Shown: one piece after another, positions 58,437 through 64,000 of the stretch
Position numbering within the stretch: position 1 is the stretch's first letter
Layout: each line of letters starts with the position of its first letter
The notes under the pieces: model-generated
What the model was told of the DNA's origin: nothing
The model's database searches: none
The model's input: the letters and a program-made list of their open reading frames with translations, nothing else
Program-made: the position numbers and the translations under genes
Source of the DNA: Chryseobacterium sp. HSC-36S06
GTDB taxonomy: Bacteria; Bacteroidota; Bacteroidia; Flavobacteriales; Weeksellaceae
NCBI RefSeq assembly: GCF_024171485.1
Contig: NZ_JALJZX010000003.1
Location: forward strand, 62,001-126,000
Length of the DNA: 64,000 nucleotides
Reading direction: 5' to 3'

Positions 58437-59741
58437 TTACTTCAAAAATTTATAATATTCCAACGCGGTATTGTATTCCAAAACCGACTGATGATATTCG
58501 AGTTCTTTTTTAGACATCAGCGTTTCGGCATTCAGAACATCTGAAGCTTTCTCAAGTCCCTGTGCGTATCGGTTTTTGCGGATGCGGTACGCTTCGGCGG
58601 TTTGTTCCCAAGCCTGTTTGCTGAGCTTCACTTTATGGTCGGCATCGGCCACCTGTCGGTACGCTTTGGTGAGTTCAAGGGAGCTATGTTTTTGGTACTG
58701 TACAACCTCGGTTTCAGATTTCGCCAGATCGGCTTTGTATTTTGCGATTTCGCTTTTAGCTTTCATTCCGTCGAAAATATTCCAGGAAAGCTCAACGCCC
58801 ACTAAATAACCGTTGGCATTGAATTGATAGGGTTTATTATCATACAGTTCAAAACTTCCGAACGCATTCAACCGCGGCAGAAATTTAGCTTCTGAAGATT
58901 TTACTAGATAATCATAGGACTCCAGGGATTTACGGAAGGCCTGAATATCCTTCCTGTCGTTATTCAGCACCGGATCCAGTGCAAGCAGATCATCCTGATA
59001 TTCCAGGGTTTCTGCCGGTTTCATCACTTTGTTTTCCGGAGATTCATCAAGCAGATAGAAAAGATAGTCTGAGGCGTTCTGCACATTCGATTTTGCAAAA
59101 CGGATCTGGCTGTCGATTTCTGCTATACGGACATTCATGTCCAGAACATCAGATTTCTGTATCATTCCGTTTTTAAAATAATTGTCGATGACTTTCTTAT
59201 TGGCCAGAACGGTGTTTCTAGCGCCTTCCAGCACTTCCACGTTTTTATAAGCCATCTGCAGCTGCATATAGGCTTTGTTCAGTTCGAATTTCAGGTATTC
59301 GCGGGTGCGTTCCTGTTTCAGTTTCAAAACCTCAACCTTTACTTCACCGGCTTTCTTCATATACACCGCATCTTTATTGTAAATGGGCTGCTGCACTTCG
59401 AGCTTGGTAGCGAAATTGAAAAAATTCTTGGGATTGTTGAGGTTGGCAGGATTAAAATCCTCCATCGTCACCCGTTCCTGATTGAGTTTCGAGCCAAAGG
59501 CCATCAGCGGATTGTTGGTTGAAATCCCGGTATAGCTGGCTTTAATGTTGGGCAGATGCATCGCACGGGACATCAGCAGATCGGCCTCAGCAGAATGTAC
59601 TTCTGCAGACGCAATTTTAAGCTGAAGGTTTTTACTTTCGATTCTTGCTTCCAGATCCTGCCTGGAAACCTGCACGGTCTCCTGTCCCCAGAGGACTGGC
59701 GTGAAGAGCATTGCAAATGCGGTAATTAATAGTTTTCTCAT
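58437..59741 (-). CDS. TolC-family outer membrane efflux protein
   Basis: The product (434 residues) begins MRKLLITAFAMLFTPVLWGQ, a signal peptide; I prefer this ATG at 59741 over a GC-poor upstream one. The mature protein shows the duplicated TolC layout of long coiled-coil helices: LEARIESKNLQLKIASAEVHSAEADLL in the first half and GVELSWNIFDGMKAKSEIAKYKADLAKSE in the second, ending EYHQSVLEYNTALEYYKFLK. It forms the exit duct for the adjacent RND pump. It is the first gene of the leftward operon, 15 bases after the predicted transcription start. Confidence 0.93.
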   Translation of the reverse strand: MRKLLITAFAMLFTPVLWGQETVQVSRQDLEARIESKNLQLKIASAEVHSAEADLLMSRAMHLPNIKASYTGISTNNPLMAFGSKLNQERVTMEDFNPANLNNPKNFFNFATKLEVQQPIYNKDAVYMKKAGEVKVEVLKLKQERTREYLKFELNKAYMQLQMAYKNVEVLEGARNTVLANKKVIDNYFKNGMIQKSDVLDMNVRIAEIDSQIRFAKSNVQNASDYLFYLLDESPENKVMKPAETLEYQDDLLALDPVLNNDRKDIQAFRKSLESYDYLVKSSEAKFLPRLNAFGSFELYDNKPYQFNANGYLVGVELSWNIFDGMKAKSEIAKYKADLAKSETEVVQYQKHSSLELTKAYRQVADADHKVKLSKQAWEQTAEAYRIRKNRYAQGLEKASDVLNAETLMSKKELEYHQSVLEYNTALEYYKFLK

Positions 59742-59759
59742 GTTCCGTATAATTTGGTG

Positions 59760-59767
59760 CAAATGTA
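59760..59767 (-). promoter_or_regulatory. -7 element of the tolC-RND operon
   Basis: TACATTTG on the reverse strand; predicted start near 59756. No TTTG lies at -33; the operator at 59790-59803 occupies that region. This predicts dependence on an activator. Confidence 0.6.
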
Positions 59768-59789
59768 TAGGCTATACGGAGTTGAGAAG

Positions 59790-59803
59790 GTAACCTGAGT
59801 TAC
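59790..59803. promoter_or_regulatory. Predicted CRP/FNR-type operator, leftward operon
   Basis: A perfect inverted repeat GTAAC-CTGA-GTTAC, exactly 22 bases upstream of the tolC -7 element and centred about 40.5 bases before the predicted start. The same repeat with the same spacing precedes the rightward operon (60582-60595). Confidence 0.7.
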
Positions 59804-59822
59804 ATAGGAAAAAAACGGAATC

Positions 59823-59847
59823 AAAAAACACGGCCGCGGGGCCGTGT
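59823..59847 (-). terminator. Terminator of the CRP/FNR-type regulator gene
   Basis: CACGGCC (59829-59835) pairs with GGCCGTG (59840-59846); on the reverse strand a T-run follows. It separates the regulator transcript from the tolC promoter. Confidence 0.85.
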
Positions 59848-59871
59848 GCAATATTTTATAATATGACTTGT

Positions 59872-60501
59872 TTAAAAATCTTTCAGCAGCTTGATCTGGT
59901 TCCGGTAAAGCAGCACTTTACCGTCGTTTTCCAGTTTTTTCAGAAGACGGCTGATGACCACGCGGGAGCTTGCCAGATCGTTGGCAATTTCTTCATGGGA
60001 GACATTCAGCACTGTTTTTCCGGAAATCTTTGATTTTTCTCTGAGGTAATTGCTGAGCCTCACGTCCAGACCATTGAAAACTACCATGTCCAAAGCCCTG
60101 AGCATTTCGAAAAAACGGTTCTGCATGGTACGCATCACGAAACTCTTCCAGCTCGGATATTTGTGCATCCAGGAATCCATATATTCCACAGGGATCATCC
60201 ACATTTCCACATCGTCTTCGGCTACGGCCATAATCTCGCTTTTCGCTTCCTGCATACAGCAGGTAAACGACATGGCGCAGCCTTCGCTGGCACTCAGATA
60301 GTACATCAGCAGTTCGCGCCCGTCGGGCTGCATCATCGATACTTTCACGGTTCCCTCAAGTACGATGGGCATGAAAAGCAAACGCTGACCGATGCTGATG
60401 ATCACCTCACCTTCTTTAGCAGTTTTTCTTTTACCCACGGCAAGAATTTCCGCCATCAGTTCAGGCTCGAAAATATCTTTCAGTAATTCGTTGACTTCCA
60501 T
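59872..60501 (-). CDS. CRP/FNR-family transcriptional regulator with three cysteines
   Basis: The 209-residue product has an N-terminal cyclic-nucleotide-binding-like beta-barrel (about 20-125) and a winged HTH at about 160-205 with SHEEIANDLASSRVVISRLLKKLE as recognition region. It lacks the cAMP-binding Arg-Ser pattern of CRP and the N-terminal Cys cluster of FNR. Instead it has Cys75, Cys81 and Cys82 (GCAMSFTCCMQ) in the barrel region, close enough to form a di- or polysulfide. It lies between the two operons whose promoters carry identical repeats. I start at the ATG at 60501, since the predicted transcription start is 60502. Confidence 0.9.
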   Translation of the reverse strand: MEVNELLKDIFEPELMAEILAVGKRKTAKEGEVIISIGQRLLFMPIVLEGTVKVSMMQPDGRELLMYYLSASEGCAMSFTCCMQEAKSEIMAVAEDDVEMWMIPVEYMDSWMHKYPSWKSFVMRTMQNRFFEMLRALDMVVFNGLDVRLSNYLREKSKISGKTVLNVSHEEIANDLASSRVVISRLLKKLENDGKVLLYRNQIKLLKDF

Positions 60502-60505
60502 GATG

Positions 60506-60536
60506 CAAAAATACGCAATTCCGCTGCTCTGTACAA
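60506..60536 (-). promoter_or_regulatory. Promoter of the regulator gene (TTG-N20-TATTTTTG)
   Basis: TATTTTTG at 60506-60513 and TTG at 60534-60536 on the reverse strand, 20 bases apart. The predicted start (near 60502) is one base from the ATG at 60501, so the mRNA would be leaderless or nearly so. Confidence 0.6.
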
Positions 60537-60581
60537 TGACTGCCGATTCCATTTAGCCACAGATCACGATCATACCTTTAA

Positions 60582-60595
60582 GTAACTTATGTTAC
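60582..60595. promoter_or_regulatory. Predicted CRP/FNR-type operator, rightward operon
   Basis: Perfect inverted repeat GTAAC-TTAT-GTTAC, exactly 22 bases upstream of the TATTTTTG at 60618-60625, the same layout as at 59790-59803. The half-sites fit the GTA-N8-TAC pattern known for some CRP/FNR relatives such as NtcA. Confidence 0.7.
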
Positions 60596-60617
60596 CTTAT
60601 GCCGGCTTCAGTTGTAT

Positions 60618-60625
60618 TATTTTTG
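60618..60625 (+). promoter_or_regulatory. -7 element of the methyltransferase-persulfide operon
   Basis: TATTTTTG; predicted start near 60629, leader about 72 bases. No -33 TTTG. Confidence 0.6.
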
Positions 60626-60700
60626 CATTGTAAAAAATTGGTGAAGACAGAAATGAATGCAGGTTTTTTTATAAATCAGTAACTTTATATTAAATAATTA

Positions 60701-61318
60701 ATGGGCCAGGGAAGTTTTTGGAATGAAAGATATGCGCACACAGGTTATGCCTACGGAACGATACCGAATGCGTATTTAAAGGAAAAAGCAGCAGGACTGG
60801 CTGCCGGAACTATACTTCTCCCTGCGGAAGGTGAAGGCCGGAACGCTGTGTTTCTCGCAACACAGGGCTGGGAAACTTATGCCTTTGACCAAAGCGTTGA
60901 AGGTGGAAATAAAGCATTGCTCCTTGCGGCACAAAACGATGTGGAAATCAGTTACACCGTTTCGGAAGTGGAAAACATCCGGTATCCTGAAAAAAAATTT
61001 GATGCTTTGGCACTGATCTTTGCGCACTTCCCGGGAGCGGACAGAAGGACCTATCACCGCAAACTGAGCAGTTTCCTGAAACCGGGCGGCCATCTCATTA
61101 TTGAAGGATTTTCTAAAAATCATGCGAATTATCAGCAGCTCAACCCGAAAGCGGGCGGACCTCGGGACCTCACGATGTTGTATGACCTGGAAGAACTGAA
61201 AGAAGATTTTAATGATTTTGAATTTACCGAAGCAGCAGAACAGCAGGTAACACTTTCCGAGGGAGAATTTCACCAGGGCGAGGCCTCGGTAATCCGGATT
61301 TTCGCCGTTAAAAAATAA
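60701..61318 (+). CDS. Class I SAM-dependent methyltransferase (TehB/thiopurine-type)
   Basis: A 205-residue methyltransferase. It has FWNERYAHTGYAYGTIPNAYL at the N-terminus, the SAM-binding region ILLPAEGEGRNAVFLATQGWETYAFDQS, and LALIFAHFPGADRRTYHRKL. Relatives of this type act on tellurite, thiopurines or small thiols. As the first gene of an operon with a persulfide dioxygenase, rhodanese and thioredoxin, it may methylate a toxic sulfur or selenium compound. Its substrate is not determined by sequence. Confidence 0.82.
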   Translation: MGQGSFWNERYAHTGYAYGTIPNAYLKEKAAGLAAGTILLPAEGEGRNAVFLATQGWETYAFDQSVEGGNKALLLAAQNDVEISYTVSEVENIRYPEKKFDALALIFAHFPGADRRTYHRKLSSFLKPGGHLIIEGFSKNHANYQQLNPKAGGPRDLTMLYDLEELKEDFNDFEFTEAAEQQVTLSEGEFHQGEASVIRIFAVKK

Positions 61319-61377
61319 GGTACCGGATTTCATACCTGATGAAAACACAAATAACAACCAATTAAAAAATATTTACC

Positions 61378-62769
61378 ATGTTCTTTAAACACATTTATGA
61401 TACCAGTTTGGCGCAGGCCAGTTATTTAATCGGCTGCCAGGCAAAAGGAGAAGCAATTGTGATCGACGCGAAACGCGATGTCGACACCTATCTGCAGATC
61501 GCAAAAGAAAATAATCTTAAGATTACCCATATTACCGAAACGCATATTCACGCAGATTTTCTTGCGGGTTCACGCGAACTTGCAGAAATTACCGGCGCTC
61601 AGCTGTATCTTTCGGATGAGGGCGGCGCGGACTGGCAATATGAATTTCCCCATAAAGGTTTGAAACACGGCGATAAAATCAAAGTCGGAAACCTGACATT
61701 AGAAGTCATTCATACCCCGGGACATACCCCAGAAAGCGTCAGTTTTCTGCTTACCGATCATCCTGCAAGCGATGAACCCGTGATGATTTTCACTGGAGAC
61801 TTTGTTTTTGTGGGCGATATCGGCCGCCCCGACCTGCTCGAAAAAGCGGCGGGACTTACCGGCACCCAGGAAAAAGGGGCACACGAAATGTACCAGTCTG
61901 TAAAGGATTTTTCACAACTGCCGCCCCACATTCAGGTGTGGCCCGGACATGGCGCGGGATCTGCCTGCGGTAAAGCGCTGGGCGCTGTTCCAAGTTCTAC
62001 TGTTGGCTACGAGAAGATGAGAAACTGGGCATTCCGCTTCGAAAGTGATGAAGAAGGTTTTGTGCAATATCTCCTGGAAGGTCAGCCGGAACCGCCGAAG
62101 TATTTTGCCATGATGAAAAAGCTCAATAAAGTTGACCGGCCTTTGCTGACAGAGGTTCCCAAACATCCGAAACTTTCGGAAACGGAATTCCTTCACAAAT
62201 ATAACGATGCCGTAAAAGTTATTGATACACGCAATAAAATGGAATTTGCAAAAGGTTTCATTCCCGGAAGCATCAATATCCAGAACAACAAAACCCTGAG
62301 TACCTGGGCGGGCTGGCTGCTGAGTTACGATGAAGATTTCGTGATCGTGGCTCCGGAAGAAGAAATGGAGGAAATCACCAGAAAACTCATGCGCATCGGT
62401 CTCGACCGGGTCGCCGGATTTATTTCCGACGTCAATTTACCGGGCATTGAACTCCAGAAAGCCGACGTTATCGGTATCGAAGAATTTAAAACCTATCTTG
62501 GCAAAGAAGAAGTGCAGATCGTAGATGTAAGAGGAAAAACCGAATATGAAGAAGGGCATGTGGAAGGTGCAGAAAATGTTTTTGTAGGAATGCTTCAGCA
62601 AAACCTCGATAAAATAAGCAAAGAAAGACAGGTGATTATTCACTGCCAAAGCGGCGACCGCTCTGCGATTGCCTACTCCGTGCTCAGAAGAAACGGGTTC
62701 AATAATGTAAAAAACTATTCCGGTGGGATGAAGGAATGGGGCGAAAAAGAAAATCCCGTAATATCTTAA
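61378..62769 (+). CDS. Persulfide dioxygenase-rhodanese fusion (MBL fold)
   Basis: A 463-residue protein like CstB/PDO-rhodanese fusions, which oxidise glutathione or other persulfides to sulfite and transfer sulfane sulfur. Residues 1-250 are a metallo-beta-lactamase domain with THIHADFLAG (His56, His58, Asp60), HTPGHTPES (His112/His116), FTGDFVFVGDIGRPD and WPGHGAGSACG (His191). Two rhodanese domains follow: the first (about 265-360) has no active Cys (IVAPEEEME), the second (about 370-463) has Cys423 in IIHCQSGDRS. It is the second gene of the predicted regulon operon. Confidence 0.92.
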   Translation: MFFKHIYDTSLAQASYLIGCQAKGEAIVIDAKRDVDTYLQIAKENNLKITHITETHIHADFLAGSRELAEITGAQLYLSDEGGADWQYEFPHKGLKHGDKIKVGNLTLEVIHTPGHTPESVSFLLTDHPASDEPVMIFTGDFVFVGDIGRPDLLEKAAGLTGTQEKGAHEMYQSVKDFSQLPPHIQVWPGHGAGSACGKALGAVPSSTVGYEKMRNWAFRFESDEEGFVQYLLEGQPEPPKYFAMMKKLNKVDRPLLTEVPKHPKLSETEFLHKYNDAVKVIDTRNKMEFAKGFIPGSINIQNNKTLSTWAGWLLSYDEDFVIVAPEEEMEEITRKLMRIGLDRVAGFISDVNLPGIELQKADVIGIEEFKTYLGKEEVQIVDVRGKTEYEEGHVEGAENVFVGMLQQNLDKISKERQVIIHCQSGDRSAIAYSVLRRNGFNNVKNYSGGMKEWGEKENPVIS

Positions 62770-62778
62770 AAACCAAAA

Positions 62779-63024
62779 ATGATTCAGAATATCACCACAA
62801 ACTGGAATATCTTCCGCATCCTCCGTCTGGCATTAGGACTTTTCCTGATGACAGAAGCCATCAGGACCGGCAATTGGTTCATGACGGTATTTGCCACGGC
62901 AATGATCATCATGCCGCTGCTGAACATCGGCTGTTGTGCGGGCGGGAACTGTGCCGTAACGGACAGTAAATCATCAGGCTCCGATGCGGAAGAAGTAGAA
63001 TTCGAAGAAGTACAATCAAAATAA
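62779..63024 (+). CDS. Small membrane protein with CC/C motif (DUF2892-like)
   Basis: An 81-residue protein with two membrane helices (IFRILRLALGLFLMTEAI; WFMTVFATAMIIMPLLNIG), then CCAGGNC and an acidic tail. It resembles the DUF2892-type protein at the end of the leftward operon, again with neighbouring cysteines. Spacing is 9 bases after the persulfide dioxygenase gene and 10 before thioredoxin. It may hold sulfane sulfur or help transport it across the membrane. The function is inferred from context. Confidence 0.75.
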   Translation: MIQNITTNWNIFRILRLALGLFLMTEAIRTGNWFMTVFATAMIIMPLLNIGCCAGGNCAVTDSKSSGSDAEEVEFEEVQSK

Positions 63025-63034
63025 AGTAAAAAAC

Positions 63035-63331
63035 ATGTCAAAATTTCAGGAACTTATCAGTCAGAACAAACCTGTTTTGGTAGACTTTTTTGCAGAATGG
63101 TGCGGCCCGTGCAAAATGCAGGCACCCATTCTGGAAGACCTTAAAAAACGGGTAAACGACCAGGCGACCATCATTAAAATCGATGTCGATAAAAACCAGG
63201 GCGTTGCGGCAAAATACGGAATCAGAAGCGTTCCTACGCTGATGATCTTTAAAAACGGAGAAGTAAAATGGAAACAGTCGGGGGTATTTCCCGCCGAAGA
63301 ACTGGAACGTTTAATCAAAGAAAACAGTTAA
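63035..63331 (+). CDS. Thioredoxin
   Basis: A 98-residue thioredoxin with FFAEWCGPCKM (Cys23 and Cys26), KIDVDKNQGVAAKYGIRSVPTLMIF with the cis-Pro, and a normal C-terminal helix. No signal peptide, so it is cytoplasmic. It reduces persulfides and disulfides. It lies 3 bases before a rhodanese-thioredoxin lipoprotein gene, which could give matching activity on the periplasmic side. Confidence 0.93.
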   Translation: MSKFQELISQNKPVLVDFFAEWCGPCKMQAPILEDLKKRVNDQATIIKIDVDKNQGVAAKYGIRSVPTLMIFKNGEVKWKQSGVFPAEELERLIKENS

Positions 63332-63334
63332 AAT

Positions 63335-64000
63335 ATGTACAAAAGCGTCATCATCGCTCTTTTCGCTCTGGTCATGATCAGCTGCAGCAAAGCCCAGAAC
63401 ACCGCAAGCACAACATCACTTTCTGCGACCGAGTTTTCAGAAAAACTAAAAAAAACTCCTAATGCCCAAGTGGTGGATGTAAGAACCCTTAACGAATATA
63501 AAAAAGGGCATATTCAGAACGCGGTAAACATCGACTGGAATGCTGACGATTTCGCAGAAAAAGCAGCCACTCTGGATCCGGCAAAACCTGTTTTTGTGTA
63601 CTGCCTCAGTGGGCCCCGAAGTGAAGCCGCAGCAGAAAAGCTGAAGGAAATGGGCTACAGTGAAATCTATGAGATGAAAAGAGGCATGATGGAATGGCGC
63701 AGCAAAAACCTGCCCGAGTTAAAATCCGCAGCAGCTACGCAAGGCATGAGTTTACAGCAATACAATGAGGAGCTGAAAAGCGACCGTTTGGTGCTTGTCG
63801 ATTTTTATGCTGACTGGTGTGCGCCTTGTAAAAAAATGGAACCTTACCTGAGCAAAATAGCCGCAGAAATGCCTGAGAAAGTTAAAATTGTAAGGGTGAA
63901 TGCCGATGACAATACAGAACTGTGCAAAGCGATGAACGTTTCTGCCCTGCCGGTTCTTAAATTATACAGAAACAACGAAATCATTTGGGAGAGCCTTGGC
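63335..64000 (+). CDS. Rhodanese-thioredoxin fusion lipoprotein, partial
   Basis: 222 codons are open to the window end. The N-terminus (MYKSVIIALFALVMISCSKA) is a lipoprotein signal with Cys17. Residues about 30-130 are a rhodanese domain with Cys90 in VYCLSGPRSE; residues about 137-222 are a thioredoxin domain with DFYADWCAPCKKME (Cys162, Cys165), ending before its C-terminal helix. It is a periplasm-facing partner to the cytoplasmic thioredoxin and rhodanese just upstream. The rest of the gene lies outside the window. Confidence 0.88.
   Translation, partial: MYKSVIIALFALVMISCSKAQNTASTTSLSATEFSEKLKKTPNAQVVDVRTLNEYKKGHIQNAVNIDWNADDFAEKAATLDPAKPVFVYCLSGPRSEAAAEKLKEMGYSEIYEMKRGMMEWRSKNLPELKSAAATQGMSLQQYNEELKSDRLVLVDFYADWCAPCKKMEPYLSKIAAEMPEKVKIVRVNADDNTELCKAMNVSALPVLKLYRNNEIIWESLG

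Overview
The window looks like chromosomal DNA from a member of the Bacteroidota, most likely class Flavobacteriia in the Chryseobacterium/Kaistella neighbourhood (genus inferred, not proven). The reasons are Bacteroidota-type promoters (TAnnTTTG at -7, short A/T-rich leaders without clear Shine-Dalgarno sites), a type IX secretion type-B sorting domain (26975-29302), the small DUF4295 protein next to ribosomal proteins L28 and L33, FtsE without an adjacent FtsX, and lipoproteins with Bacteroidota-style lipoboxes. I see no tRNA, rRNA, CRISPR, transposase or prophage genes. Nearly all of the window is dense housekeeping sequence.

Layout. 1-5880: HIT protein (cut by the window edge), greA, small lipoproteins, dtd, a hydrolase, DUF1304, an NrnA-like DHH phosphoesterase, rpmH and ftsE. 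5977-8537: accA and gltX. 8636-15958: a surface-polysaccharide glycosyltransferase cluster with a cupin gene, low in GC. 15961-25919: rocD, accC-accB, rpmF-DUF177, pdxA, ribE, an orphan histidine kinase and trmN. 26058-37092: tsf, a T9SS cargo protein, fmt, recQ, two tandem OmpA-type proteins, folK and sppA. 37156-44854: a GlsB-like protein, ftsY, DUF4295-rpmG-rpmB, murB, an aminotransferase, an M3 peptidase and a GIN-domain lipoprotein. 44920-53251: a lemA-TPM-TPM operon, dfrA, a TPR protein, a TRIC-like channel, coaD, ddl, lpxK, an 800-base stretch without an intact gene, and dinB.

The most interesting part is 53282-64000. A CRP/FNR-type regulator gene (59872-60501) lies between two divergent operons. 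Leftward is tolC, an RND adaptor, an RND pump, a PII-like protein and a DUF2892 protein. Rightward is a methyltransferase, a persulfide-dioxygenase/rhodanese fusion, a second small Cys-containing membrane protein, thioredoxin and a rhodanese-thioredoxin lipoprotein (cut by the window end). Both operons have the same promoter layout: a perfect inverted repeat GTAAC-N4-GTTAC, exactly 22 bases, then TAnnTTTG, with no -33 TTTG. This predicts activation of an efflux pump and a sulfane-sulfur detoxification pathway by one cysteine-containing regulator. The regulon is inferred; the repeats and their spacing are read directly from the sequence.

Other structure includes a dispersed double-hairpin repeat with identical geometry at about 5947 and 40372, a longer dispersed-repeat remnant at about 41690-41800, and three genes (lpxK, dinB, crp) whose -7 elements lie so close to the ATG that leaderless or near-leaderless transcripts are predicted.
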